Notes: a model not told the origin generated them from the sequence alone. Shown: positions 31,702-41,054, numbered from the stretch's first letter. The stretch is 48,881 nt of DNA from JBMOGA01 sp049318625 (GCA_049318625.1 JBMOGA010000025.1:1-48881), one strand, 5' to 3'. Numbers and translations: made by a program.

Positions 31702-33750
31702 ATGACCGCTAACGAGAAAACCGTGATCCTGTGCTCCTGCGAAGGCACCATGACGCTCGATCCCGAGCGCGTGGGGGCCGCCTGCGGGGCCAAGGTCGTG
31801 ACAGCCCGGCATTTGTGCCGATCGGAACGCGGCATGTTCCAGCGGGTCGCGGCGGCCGGCGGCAAAGTCGTCGTTGCATGCACCCAGGAGGCGCCGCTGT
31901 TCGAGGAACTCAGTGAGGACGGGGCGCTGCCGGCCGAGCTTTCGTTCGTCAACGTCCGCGAGACGGCCGGCTGGTCGCGGGAGGGGGCCAAGGCCGCGCC
32001 GAAGATGGCCGCATTGCTGGCGGCCGCTGCGGAAGCCGGCCCGCCGCCGAGCGGCGTGACCTTCGAAAGCGCCGGCGTCACGTTGATCTACGGGCGCGAC
32101 CAGACGGCCATCGACGCCGGCCTTCAACTCAAGGACCGGCTCGATATCACCGTCGTGATCGATGGCAGCGCGGATCTGGTGCCGCCACGGCAGATGACAT
32201 TCCCGATTCGGCGGGGACGGATCGTCAAGGCCGCGGGGCATCTCGGCGCCTTCGAACTCACCATCGACGGTCTGGCGGAGCCGGAGGCCTCGTCACGGGC
32301 CAAGTTAACCTTTGGCGCCGGCCGCGACGGCGCCGTCTCGAACGCCGATCTGCTGATCGATCTCAGCGGCGGACCAGCATTGTTCGGGGCACCGGACCTG
32401 CGTGACGGCTACCTGCGCGGCGATCCCGGCAATGCGGCCGAGGTGCAGCGGCTCCTGTTCAAGGCGGCGGACCTGGTCGGGAGCTTCGACAAGCCGCGCT
32501 ACATCACCTTCCGTGAGGATCTGTGTGCGCATGCGCGCTCACGGAAAATCGGCTGCCGGCGGTGCCTCGATCTCTGCCCGGCAGGCGCCATCTCTCCGGC
32601 TGGCAACACGGTCGCCATCGACGCCAACCTTTGCGGCGGGTGCGGCGCCTGCGCTGCCATCTGTCCCACCGGTGCGGCCGCCTACGCGGTGCCGGCGGCC
32701 GACGTGCTGCTGCGGCGCCTGCGGGCCCTGCTGGCGACCTACCGGACCGCTGGCGGCCGTGATCCGGTGGTGCTGTTCCACGACGACCGGCACGGCGGCG
32801 ACTTGATCGACGCGCTCGCCCGGTTCGGCGAGGGGCTGCCGGCACACGTCCTGCCGGTTGCCGTCAACGAAGTGACGCAGGTCGGGCTCGAGGCGATCGC
32901 CGCCTGCTTCGCCTACGGCGCCCGTGCCGTCCGGTTTCTGAACCGCGCCAAGCCCCAGCACGACAGCGAGAGCCTGCTCAGGACGCTGTCCTACGCGGAA
33001 CCGCTGCTCACCGCACTCGGCTACGGCCGCGATCTGGCGGCCATCATCGGAACCGACGACCCGGATGAACTGGCAGCCCAGCTTTCGGCCGTGCCTCTCG
33101 GGATCGCGGCGCCGCGTCCCGCCACGTTCCTGGCGATGGGCGGGAAGCGCGAGGTGCTCAATCTGGCGCTGCGCGAGTTGCACAGGTCTGCACCGCAACC
33201 CGTCGATACGGTCGCGATGCCGGCCGGTGCCCCATTCGGACGGATCAAGGTGGATGTGGCCGGCTGCACGCTGTGCCTGTCGTGCGTGTCGGCTTGCCCG
33301 ACGCGGGCGCTCGGCGATGCGGAAGATCGTCCGCTCCTGCGGTTCGACGAGAGCCTCTGCGTGCAATGTGGGCTCTGCCAGGCCACGTGTCCGGAGCGGG
33401 TCATCAGCCTCGAGTCCCGCCTCGACTTCGCCGCCTTCGAGCGCGGCAGCCTGACGATCAAGGAAGAGGAGCCGTTCTGCTGCATCACTTGTGGCAAGGC
33501 GTTCGGCGTCAAGAGCACGGTCGAGCGGATCGTCGCCAAGCTGCAGGAGAAGCACTGGATGTTCACCGGCGAGAACGCGCGGCGGCTCGACCTCGTGAAG
33601 ATGTGCGACACGTGCCGGATCGAGAAGGTCACGACCGAGGGCGTCGATCCTTACGCCGGCCCGGCGCGGCCGCTACTGCGCACGACCGACGACTACTTCC
33701 GCGATCGTGAGAAGCAGATGCTCGACAAGATCGACAAGGGCGAGGCATAG
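31702..33750 (+). CDS. Multi-[4Fe-4S] ferredoxin-like protein, fdh accessory
   Basis: 682 aa, soluble. It begins with CSCEG (11-15) and a CGAK/HLCR segment, then two double-cluster ferredoxin modules: the first near 285-330 (CRRCLDLCP, CGGCGACAAICP), the second near 522-575 (CTLCLSCVSACP, CVQCGLCQATCP). A CCITC pair near 594 and CDTC near 637 add more sites. This could hold four or more clusters. Large ferredoxin-like proteins of this build sit next to periplasmic fdh genes. It diverges from the ligase-like gene across 144 bp; ATG 31702 has GGGAAG upstream and matches the homologous N-terminus. Confidence 0.88.
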   Translation: MTANEKTVILCSCEGTMTLDPERVGAACGAKVVTARHLCRSERGMFQRVAAAGGKVVVACTQEAPLFEELSEDGALPAELSFVNVRETAGWSREGAKAAPKMAALLAAAAEAGPPPSGVTFESAGVTLIYGRDQTAIDAGLQLKDRLDITVVIDGSADLVPPRQMTFPIRRGRIVKAAGHLGAFELTIDGLAEPEASSRAKLTFGAGRDGAVSNADLLIDLSGGPALFGAPDLRDGYLRGDPGNAAEVQRLLFKAADLVGSFDKPRYITFREDLCAHARSRKIGCRRCLDLCPAGAISPAGNTVAIDANLCGGCGACAAICPTGAAAYAVPAADVLLRRLRALLATYRTAGGRDPVVLFHDDRHGGDLIDALARFGEGLPAHVLPVAVNEVTQVGLEAIAACFAYGARAVRFLNRAKPQHDSESLLRTLSYAEPLLTALGYGRDLAAIIGTDDPDELAAQLSAVPLGIAAPRPATFLAMGGKREVLNLALRELHRSAPQPVDTVAMPAGAPFGRIKVDVAGCTLCLSCVSACPTRALGDAEDRPLLRFDESLCVQCGLCQATCPERVISLESRLDFAAFERGSLTIKEEEPFCCITCGKAFGVKSTVERIVAKLQEKHWMFTGENARRLDLVKMCDTCRIEKVTTEGVDPYAGPARPLLRTTDDYFRDREKQMLDKIDKGEA

Positions 33751-33775
33751 CCGCAGCTTGCGCCTTCGGCCGGCC

Positions 33776-35080
33776 TCAGCCGCCGGGTTTCGTAACCTTG
33801 GCCAGCCACTCGACCAAAGCCTTGCGATCGGCTGGATCGGTGATGCGCTGCTCGGGCATTTTGGTGCCGGGCGTCATGGCGTTCGGGCCGATCTCGAACA
33901 GCCGGTTGATCGTCTCGGCCGACCACACGATGTCGAGGTTGCGCAGCGCCTCGGAGTACACGTAGCCCGGTGCGGTCGCGATCTTGCGTCCGAACACGGC
34001 ATGCAGTGTCGGCCCCGCCAGATGGGTCTGCTCGGGACCCACGCCATGACAGGCCCGGCAGGCCCGGAACACGCGGGCACCGGCATCGGTCGTGGCCTCC
34101 GGCTTGACGTCGACCCCCGGCGCGATTTCGCCGGCCGGGCGACCGGTCGCAGCCGTCCAGGCGCGCACGGCGCGGTCGGCGCCGCCCGAGTAGAGCGTGG
34201 CACCGTCGGGCGAGAACGCCAGCGACCAGACCGGCAGGCCCGGACCCAGGATCTCGAGCTTCACCTGGCGCGTCCGGCGGTCGATGACGGTGACCGGCGT
34301 GCGCAATCCGGCCACGGCAACCGTCGAGCCGTCCGGTGAGATCACGGCCGTGGTCAGCGGGCCAGCCGTCAACGGCAACTCTGCCCGCACCTGCAGCGTG
34401 CCGTCGAGGAAGCGGACGACACCGTCGGCACCGGCGGTGACGATCTCGCCGTCCGGCGCGATCGCGACCGCGTTGACCGGAGTTGCCTGACGGACCGACA
34501 GTGAGGCTCTGCCGGCGGCCAGGAAAGTCAGTCGAATTTGTCCGTCGTATCCGGCGCTGACGAGCGCCGTGCCGTCCGTCGTGAAGGCGATGCCGTTCAC
34601 AGGTCCGTCGTGGCCCGGGATCGTGCGGTCGGCGGAGCCGTCGCCGAGTGGCCACAGCCGGATCGTGCGGTCCCAGCCCGCGCTCGCCAATGTCCGGCCG
34701 TCCGGTGCGACGGCCAGTGCCGCGACGGGTGCGGTGTGGCCGGTCAGCACGCGCACGGGCGTCGACGCCGCGCCGCACCAGATGGCGATGCGAGCGTCTT
34801 CGCCGGCCGAGGCGAGACAATCGTCCGGCAGGCCTGCGAGAGCATTCACCGTACTGTCGTGCAGGCGCAGAACGCGCCGGGCCGCTGCCGTGCGCGGGTC
34901 CCAAACGATGATGGTGCTGTCGAACCCGCCGGTAGCCAGTCCACCGCCGTTCGCCAGGGCAGCCACGGCGCGAACCGGGCCGCCATGGCCGCGCAGATCC
35001 TGGGCCGAAGCCGGCGCGCCGGCCAACGCTACGGCCAAACCCACACAGCCCGCCGCGACGCCCCACCAACGAAAACCCAT
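33776..35080 (-). CDS. WD40-repeat protein fused to cytochrome c
   Basis: 434 aa. A signal peptide (1-27, ending ASAQ), about seven WD40-like blades (30-310; HDSTVNALA, GHTAPVAALAVAPDGRTLASAGWDRTIRLW and similar), then a class-I cytochrome c with CRACH (341-345) and probable axial Met408 (GTKMPE). It should be a periplasmic beta-propeller carrying one haem. WD40-cytochrome c fusions are known in Alphaproteobacteria, but their partners are not. Its 3' end is 25 nt from the ferredoxin gene's stop (convergent). It might carry electrons to or from the neighbouring respiratory enzymes. Confidence 0.88.
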   Translation of the reverse strand: MGFRWWGVAAGCVGLAVALAGAPASAQDLRGHGGPVRAVAALANGGGLATGGFDSTIIVWDPRTAAARRVLRLHDSTVNALAGLPDDCLASAGEDARIAIWCGAASTPVRVLTGHTAPVAALAVAPDGRTLASAGWDRTIRLWPLGDGSADRTIPGHDGPVNGIAFTTDGTALVSAGYDGQIRLTFLAAGRASLSVRQATPVNAVAIAPDGEIVTAGADGVVRFLDGTLQVRAELPLTAGPLTTAVISPDGSTVAVAGLRTPVTVIDRRTRQVKLEILGPGLPVWSLAFSPDGATLYSGGADRAVRAWTAATGRPAGEIAPGVDVKPEATTDAGARVFRACRACHGVGPEQTHLAGPTLHAVFGRKIATAPGYVYSEALRNLDIVWSAETINRLFEIGPNAMTPGTKMPEQRITDPADRKALVEWLAKVTKPGG

Positions 35081-35288
35081 CGACACCGCGCCCCCCTCGT
35101 CTCGATGTGCCGCACCAGAGTGTCGAGCCGGCGCCTGCGTGGTCAAGTCCGCTGCACGGCGACGGCTTGATGGCAAGACGCCGAAGGCCCACTATACTGC
35201 CCAATTGCGATGATGCGGACCAGTCAACCCCGGGGGAGTACGCGGCCCGGGCGCGACAGGACCACCAGCCGAGGGGCGAACGCTCACT

Positions 35289-36326
35289 ATGACAGTCTCG
35301 AGTTCCGTCCTCGACACCGCACGCGCAGCAGCGCCGATGGTCGATCCGTTCGGCCGGCGCATCTCTTATCTGCGCGTCTCGGTAACGGATCGCTGCGACT
35401 TCCGCTGCGTCTACTGCATGTCGGAGCACATGACGTTCCTGCCGAAGAAGGAACTCCTTTCACTGGAGGAACTGGACCGGCTCTGCTCGGTGTTCGTGGC
35501 GAAGGGTGTCCGCAAGCTGCGCATCACCGGGGGCGAGCCGCTTGTGCGGCGCAACGTGATGGCGCTGTTCCGCAGCCTGTCCCGACACCGCGCCTCGGGT
35601 GCGCTCGAGGAATTGACGGTGACCACGAACGGCAGCCAGCTCGCCAAGCATGCCAGCGAGTTGAAGGACTGCGGTGTGGAGCGCATCAATGTCTCGCTCG
35701 ATACGCTCGACCCGGACAAGTTCAAGGCGGTCACGCGTTGGGGCGAACTCAAGCAGGTGATGGACGGTCTCGATGCCGCCGACCGGGCGGGTTTGCGGGT
35801 CAAGATCAACGCCGTCGCCCTCAAGAGCGTGAACGGGGACGAGATCGAGACCTTGATGCAGTTCGCGCACGGGCGCGGCTACGACCTGACCCTGATCGAG
35901 ACGATGCCGCTCGGTGACATCGATGAGGACCGCACGGACCAGTATCTCCCCCTTTCGGTCGTGCGCGCGCGGCTGATGGACCGTTGGACGTTGTCCGACA
36001 TCCCCTACCGGACCGGCGGACCGGCCCGTTATGTCGCGGTGAAGGAGACCGGCGGGCGGATCGGGTTCATCACGCCGCTGACCCATAACTTCTGCGAGAG
36101 CTGCAACCGGGTACGACTGACCTGCACGGGGACACTCTACATGTGCCTCGGCCAGGAGGACGCCGCGGACCTGCGCACGCCATTGCGCGCCACCACCGAC
36201 GATGCCGCACTCAAGCGGGCGATCGACGAGGCGATCGGGCGCAAGCCCAAGGGGCACGACTTCATCATCGACCGGGAGACGCGGCGCCCCGCCGTCGCCC
36301 GCCACATGTCCGTCACCGGCGGCTGA
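35289..36326 (+). CDS. moaA: GTP 3',8-cyclase MoaA (molybdenum cofactor)
   Basis: 345 aa radical-SAM enzyme catalysing the first step of molybdopterin synthesis from GTP. N-terminal cluster CDFRCVYC (Cys36, 40, 43), substrate-side cluster Cys269, 272 and 286 (FCESCNRVRLTC...C), and the C-terminal Gly-Gly needed for activity. Length is normal. GAGGGG lies 10 nt before the ATG. The 208-bp gap to the divergent WD40-cytochrome gene carries no recognisable Moco riboswitch. Its place near a molybdenum or tungsten formate dehydrogenase fits a supply role. Confidence 0.96.
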   Translation: MTVSSSVLDTARAAAPMVDPFGRRISYLRVSVTDRCDFRCVYCMSEHMTFLPKKELLSLEELDRLCSVFVAKGVRKLRITGGEPLVRRNVMALFRSLSRHRASGALEELTVTTNGSQLAKHASELKDCGVERINVSLDTLDPDKFKAVTRWGELKQVMDGLDAADRAGLRVKINAVALKSVNGDEIETLMQFAHGRGYDLTLIETMPLGDIDEDRTDQYLPLSVVRARLMDRWTLSDIPYRTGGPARYVAVKETGGRIGFITPLTHNFCESCNRVRLTCTGTLYMCLGQEDAADLRTPLRATTDDAALKRAIDEAIGRKPKGHDFIIDRETRRPAVARHMSVTGG

Positions 36327-36450
36327 TCGCCCGGCGTGGCCGGGAGGCACCCCGCATGCCAGACATGCGGGGCGACCGTGCGCGTTGCCAACGCCACGAG
36401 CACATGCGATGCGTCGAGGGTCGACAGAGCCCCCCGAACATCAGGCCTCC

Positions 36451-37377
36451 ATGACCGCCGCCGGCCGCCACGCTCCGATGTCCGCTGCCGAGCAAGCGGC
36501 GACCAACACCCGCGGCATCGTGGCGATGATCGCGGCGATGGGCAGCTTTTCGTTGAGCGACATGTTGATCAAGTTCGTCGGCCAGGAGCTGCCGATCGGC
36601 CAGATCATATTCCTGCGCGGGGTGTTCGCCTCCGCGCTGGTCGTCGTCGCGGCGTTCGCCACGGGCGCGCTCCCGGGCGGTTTCAAGGCGGTGGGTCCCG
36701 AGAAACGGGGTCTGGTGTTGCTGCGCACCTTCGCCGAGGTCGGCGCGACCATCACGTTCCTGTCCGGGCTGATCCGGCTGCCGTTCGCCGATGCGTCGGC
36801 GATCGCCCAGTTCGTGCCGCTCGGGGTCACGGCGGCGGCAGCGATCTTTCTCGGTGAGTCGGTCGGATGGCGGCGCTGGCTCGCCACGTTCGTGGGCCTG
36901 ATCGGCGTGATGATCATCATCAAACCCGGCACCACGGCGTTCGATCCGGGCGCCATCTGGATCCTCGGCTCGATGTTCTTCGTGGTCACGCGCGATCTGA
37001 CGACACGACAGATCGGCAGCCAGGTGCCCTCGCTGTTCCTGATCAGCATCTCGGCCGTCGCGGTGACGATCGCCAGCCTCGGCTTCCTGCCGTTCGAGAC
37101 GTGGCGGATGCCGTCGGCCGACGCCTATGTGCTGCTGTTGGGCTCGGCGCTCGGCGTGCTCGGCGGCTATTACGCGGTGATCGTCGCCATGCAGTCGGGC
37201 GAGATCGCGACCGTCGCACCCTTCCGCTATTCGATCATCCTGTTCGCAATCTTCCTCGGCATGGTCGTATTCGGCGAGCGGCCGCCGGTGTCCACCTTCG
37301 TCGGCGTGGCCATCGTCGTCACGGCCGGACTCTACATGTTCCACCGCGAGCGCGTGCGCAAACGCATCAGCCAATGA
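36451..37377 (+). CDS. DMT family (EamA) transporter
   Basis: 308 aa with ten predicted membrane helices in two EamA halves (about 20-145 and 165-300), opening RGIVAMIAAMGSFSLSDMLIKFVGQELPIGQIIFLRG. This is the S-adenosylmethionine/drug-metabolite type of exporter or importer; the substrate cannot be read. ATG 36451 or 36478 could start it. It follows moaA by 124 nt. The last 11 nt overlap the 3' end of the converging response-regulator gene. Confidence 0.9.
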   Translation: MTAAGRHAPMSAAEQAATNTRGIVAMIAAMGSFSLSDMLIKFVGQELPIGQIIFLRGVFASALVVVAAFATGALPGGFKAVGPEKRGLVLLRTFAEVGATITFLSGLIRLPFADASAIAQFVPLGVTAAAAIFLGESVGWRRWLATFVGLIGVMIIIKPGTTAFDPGAIWILGSMFFVVTRDLTTRQIGSQVPSLFLISISAVAVTIASLGFLPFETWRMPSADAYVLLLGSALGVLGGYYAVIVAMQSGEIATVAPFRYSIILFAIFLGMVVFGERPPVSTFVGVAIVVTAGLYMFHRERVRKRISQ

Positions 37378-37735
37378 GCGTGCGCACGGCGGCGCGCAGG
37401 GCCTCCATACTGAACGGCTTGGCCATGTAGGACACTGCGCCGGCAGCCTGCAGCGCGCTCACGCGCACCTGCCCCTCGGCGTGACCTGACATCAGCAGCG
37501 CCTTGGTGCCGGGCCGGGCCGCGGAGACCCGGCGCACCACCTCGATGCCGTCGACCAGCGGCATGTCGACATCGACGATCAGCAAGGCGAACGGCGCGGT
37601 CGCGGCGGCCTCCACGAGGTCGAGAGCTTCCTGCCCGTCGGCGGCGGTGACGATGGTGTGGCCGTCCGCCGTCAGGCTGCGTGCCACAAGATCCCGGGTC
37701 ACGCCGTCATCGTCTGCAACCAGCAGTCTCGCCAT
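37367..37735 (-). CDS. Single-domain response regulator (CheY-like)
   Basis: 122 aa, one receiver domain and no output. Acidic pair Asp8/Asp9, phospho-acceptor Asp55 (LIVDVDMPLVDG), switch residue Ser83 and Lys106 (AKPFS) are all present, so it should be phosphorylated. No histidine kinase lies in the window. It converges on the DMT gene with an 11-nt overlap and has a 70-bp upstream gap to hpt, which is transcribed towards it. Confidence 0.92.
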   Translation of the reverse strand: MARLLVADDDGVTRDLVARSLTADGHTIVTAADGQEALDLVEAAATAPFALLIVDVDMPLVDGIEVVRRVSAARPGTKALLMSGHAEGQVRVSALQAAGAVSYMAKPFSMEALRAAVRTLIG

Positions 37736-37805
37736 GGCGCCGCCTCTTGCTTGCCCGATCGGCGCAAGCTAGCCAGTCCGCGTCACGAGAGCCAGACATT
37801 CCGCG

Positions 37806-38375
37806 TCAGCCTGTCAGCACTTGGCCGACGAAGGGCAATTCGCGATAGCGGTGGGCGATATCCATTCCATAGCCGACGACGAAGACCGGCGGACAATCGA
37901 AGGCCTTGAAATCGGCGGGGCATTGCACAGCCCGCCGGACCGGCTTGTCGAGCAGCACACAGGTGAGGATTCGACGAGCGCCGCGGGCAGCCACGAGGTC
38001 CTTGGCGAAGGCCAGGGTGCGGCCGGTGTCGAGGATATCGTCGACGAGCAGCACATCCCGGCCGGCGACATCGATTTCGAGGTCGCGCAGGATGTCGATC
38101 TTGCCGCTGGCCGTCGTGCTCTTGCGATAGCTGGACAGCGACAAGAAGTCGACCTCGAGCGCCAGTCCGGCGCCATGGAGCGCACGCATCAGATCGGCGG
38201 CGAAGACGAAGCTGCCGGTGAGAATCGGCACGAGAATGGGCCTAACGAGCCGGGCGCCGACGATTTCCTTGGCCAGTTCGCCGATCCGCCGCTCGATCTC
38301 GGCGGCCGGAATGATGACGCGCACCGCCGGCTCGCCGGCGTCCGTGACCGCTGGTTCTGAGACTTTGTCCGCCAT
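37806..38375 (-). CDS. hpt: Hypoxanthine phosphoribosyltransferase
   Basis: 189 aa PRTase. The PRPP-binding motif VLLVDDILDTGRT is at about 109-121, with LTGSFVFAADLMRAL before it and FVVGYGMDIAHRYRELPFVG near the end, the layout of Hpt enzymes that salvage hypoxanthine and guanine to nucleotides. GGGGAG lies 4 nt before ATG 38375. It is divergent from ftsE (183 bp between starts). Confidence 0.92.
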   Translation of the reverse strand: MADKVSEPAVTDAGEPAVRVIIPAAEIERRIGELAKEIVGARLVRPILVPILTGSFVFAADLMRALHGAGLALEVDFLSLSSYRKSTTASGKIDILRDLEIDVAGRDVLLVDDILDTGRTLAFAKDLVAARGARRILTCVLLDKPVRRAVQCPADFKAFDCPPVFVVGYGMDIAHRYRELPFVGQVLTG

Positions 38376-38558
38376 GAACTCCCCTGCTGCCCGCGCGCTG
38401 CAACGGCCCCGCGCCAGCCTGAGGCCGGCTGGCCCACGAGGGTGCCACATTCCTCCACGATTGATCGTGCGGCAAGCTTACCCCATAACGTCGCGACTCG
38501 CGGCCGCGGTATCGGGCGGCCGATACCCACAATCTGGCAGGGACCGTTCGACGCCCTC

Positions 38559-39215
38559 ATGATCCGATTGCAGAATGTCGCGCTTCGCTATGGACGTGGA
38601 CCCGAGGTTCTGCGTGGCGTGAGCTTCGACCTGCGCCCAGGGTCGTTCCACTTCCTGACCGGTCCGTCGGGGGCCGGCAAGACCACCCTGCTGCGTCTGA
38701 TGCTGATGGAGATCCAGCCGACGATCGGGCAGGTTTCGCTGTTCGCGCAGGATGTCAGCCGGATCACACCGTCGCGGCGGGCGCAGTTGCGTCGGCGGAT
38801 CGGCATCGTGTTCCAGGATTTCCGCCTGTTGGACCACATGACCACCTGGGACAACGTGGCTTTGCCGCTGCGCGTTCTCGGTAAGCGGGCGGACGACTAT
38901 CGCGAGGACGTCACCGACCTGTTGCAGTGGGTCGGCCTCGGCGACCGCATGTACGCGTTTCCGTCCGTGCTGTCGGGCGGAGAGAAGCAGCGGGCCGCCA
39001 TCGCGCGGGCCGTCATCGGCAAGCCCGAACTGCTGCTCGCCGACGAGCCGACCGGTAACGTCGACCCGCAGATGGCACGGCGGCTGCTGCGGCTGTTCAT
39101 CGAACTCAACCGGCTCGGCACCTCGGTGGTCATCGCCACCCACGATCATCAACTCATGCGGCAGTTCAAAGCGCCGCGCTTGGAATTGAGCGACGGCCAT
39201 GTCCGGATCCTATAG
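38559..39215 (+). CDS. ftsE: Cell division ATP-binding protein FtsE
   Basis: 218 aa ABC ATPase. Walker A GPSGAGKT (35-42), signature LSGGEKQ (138-144), Walker B ELLLADEPTGNVDP and the H-loop ATHDH. FtsE drives the FtsEX complex that controls periplasmic wall hydrolases at division. It overlaps ftsX by 17 nt. ATG 38559 is chosen because the ABC fold begins directly after it. Confidence 0.95.
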   Translation: MIRLQNVALRYGRGPEVLRGVSFDLRPGSFHFLTGPSGAGKTTLLRLMLMEIQPTIGQVSLFAQDVSRITPSRRAQLRRRIGIVFQDFRLLDHMTTWDNVALPLRVLGKRADDYREDVTDLLQWVGLGDRMYAFPSVLSGGEKQRAAIARAVIGKPELLLADEPTGNVDPQMARRLLRLFIELNRLGTSVVIATHDHQLMRQFKAPRLELSDGHVRIL

Positions 39216-40287
39216 GCGCCCGCCCGGCTCCAGCGCGCGACCGCCGGGGGGCCAAGACCCTTACGGGGCCTACGACCCCTATGCGGAGCCGGCGCCGCCG
39301 GTGACCGAATCGAGCCAGCTTCGGCTGGAACTGGCCCATGACCCCGCGCTGCATGCCCCGCAGCAAGCCGTGCTGCCGGAAAAGCCCAAGGGCGCGGCAC
39401 CGATCGTGCCCGCCGGATCGGTCACCAGCCGGGCGCTGACGATGGTCGTATCGATCATGTGCTTCCTGGCTTGCCTGACCGCGGGCGCCGTCTACATGAT
39501 GAACCAGTCTGCCGCCGCCTGGATGCGCGACATCGCCAGCGAGGTCACGGTCCAGATCGAACCGCAGGAAAAGGTCGACACCGACAAGACCGTGCGGGAG
39601 GTTGCAGCCTTCTTGGCGCAACGCCCCGGCGTCGCCAGTGTCCGGCCGCTCAGCCTGGATGTGGCGGCGAGCCTGCTCGAGCCGTGGCTCGGCAATTCCA
39701 ACGCACTGAAGGCACTTCCGATTCCCCGCCTGATCGCCGTCGAGGTGAACCGCAGCTCACCACCCGACATCGCCGCAATCCGAACGGCGCTGACCCGCCA
39801 GTTCCCCAACGCCTCACTCGACGACCATCGGCAGTGGCAGCAGCAGATCCGCACCGTCACGCGGTCGATCGCGCTCGGAGGTATCGCCATCCTGGCGCTG
39901 GTCGGAGCGGCGACCACGGCGATCATCATCACCGCCACGCGCAGCGCCATCGCCTCCAACCGTGAGATCGTCGAGGTGCTGCACTTCGTGGGAGCCACGG
40001 ATCGCTTCATCGCCCGGGAGTTCGAGAAACAATTCCTGACCCTCGGGATCCGCGGAGGGTTGGTCGGCGCGGTCAGCGCTTCGGTCGTCTTCTTCTCGCT
40101 ACCCTGGCTGATGCAGTTGCTCGGTGGCGGCAGTGTAACGCTGGCGGAGATCAACCGGTTGATCGGCAGCGGCTCCCTCGACGCGCCCGGCTTCGCCTTG
40201 CTTTCGCTGGTGGTCGTCGTGGTGGCAGCGTTGTGCATGCTGACGTCGCGGATCAGCGTTTTCCGCATCCTCCACAGCAAGCACTGA
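39199..40287 (+). CDS. ftsX: Cell division protein FtsX
   Basis: 362 aa. A proline-rich cytoplasmic N-terminus (1-75, with DPYGAYDPYAEP), the first membrane helix near 80-100, a periplasmic domain, then three C-terminal helices with the FtsX core VEVLHFVGATDRFIAREFEKQFL and a final RISVFRILHSKH. The periplasmic loop activates wall hydrolases. The long Pro-rich N-terminus is common in alphaproteobacterial FtsX. Overlap with ftsE shows translational coupling. Confidence 0.94.
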   Translation: MSGSYRRPPGSSARPPGGQDPYGAYDPYAEPAPPVTESSQLRLELAHDPALHAPQQAVLPEKPKGAAPIVPAGSVTSRALTMVVSIMCFLACLTAGAVYMMNQSAAAWMRDIASEVTVQIEPQEKVDTDKTVREVAAFLAQRPGVASVRPLSLDVAASLLEPWLGNSNALKALPIPRLIAVEVNRSSPPDIAAIRTALTRQFPNASLDDHRQWQQQIRTVTRSIALGGIAILALVGAATTAIIITATRSAIASNREIVEVLHFVGATDRFIAREFEKQFLTLGIRGGLVGAVSASVVFFSLPWLMQLLGGGSVTLAEINRLIGSGSLDAPGFALLSLVVVVVAALCMLTSRISVFRILHSKH

Positions 40288-40335
40288 CCGGTGATACGGT
40301 AAGGCTCGCCTCGCAGCCCAACGAGAGGATCGGCG

Positions 40336-40992
40336 ATGGGGGCCGCTCGAACCCGGAAAGTGCCTTCGTGGCTGGCCGTCGGAATTGGCCTGACGGCCAG
40401 CGCGTTCGTGCTCGGTTTCCTGCTGTTTACCGCATCGGCGACCCGCGACGTGCCGGCCCGGCCGGCGAAGGCGGATGCCATCGTCGTGCTGACCGGCGGA
40501 GGCCAGCGCATCGAGGAGGCCGCCCGGCTGCTGGCGCAAGGCTACGGCAAGCGCCTGCTGATCTCGGGCGTCAATCACCGCAGTTCGCGCGAGGACGTGC
40601 AGCGGCTGACCGGGCTCGACAACCGGCTGTTCGGCTGCTGCGTCGATCTCGGCTACACCGCGCTCGACACGGCCGGTAATGCCGACGAGACGATGCGGTG
40701 GAGCGGGGACCAGCGCTTCACCAGCCTGATCATCGTGACGGCGAGCTATCACATGCCGCGCAGCCTCGCCGAGATCGCGCGGGCCCTGCCGGGCACCCGG
40801 CTGGTGCCCTATCCCGTGCGCCCGAAGAGCTGGCGCGCCGACCCGTGGTATCTCAATTGGTCGGCCTGGCGGGTGCTGGTCGCCGAATACCTGAAGTTCA
40901 TCCCGTCGGCGGCCCGCCTCGCCGTCAACCGGGCGATCGAGCGGCCGTCGAGCCGCGGCGAGGCGGCATCGCAGATGGCCGTTCGCCCCTGA
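40336..40992 (+). CDS. YdcF family (DUF218) membrane protein
   Basis: 218 aa. One N-terminal membrane helix (about 12-33), then the DUF218 domain: ADAIVVLTGGGQRIEEAARLLAQGYGKRLLISGV, DTAGNADETM, IVTASYHMPRSLAEIARALP and YPVRP. YdcF-type proteins are linked to envelope polysaccharide work (SanA, ElyC), but the reaction is not settled. It follows ftsX by 48 nt and precedes plsC, a grouping conserved in Hyphomicrobiales. Confidence 0.92.
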   Translation: MGAARTRKVPSWLAVGIGLTASAFVLGFLLFTASATRDVPARPAKADAIVVLTGGGQRIEEAARLLAQGYGKRLLISGVNHRSSREDVQRLTGLDNRLFGCCVDLGYTALDTAGNADETMRWSGDQRFTSLIIVTASYHMPRSLAEIARALPGTRLVPYPVRPKSWRADPWYLNWSAWRVLVAEYLKFIPSAARLAVNRAIERPSSRGEAASQMAVRP

Positions 40993-41054
40993 GACCGCAA
41001 AGGCGCGGTTCGTGTATAAGCCCGCCATCGCCCACGCCCGCCCGGACGCTCGTC

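Noticed and set aside
35081..35288. Moco riboswitch before moaA
   Set aside because: No recognisable Moco-RNA core; only a GC-rich CCCGGG-containing stretch is seen.
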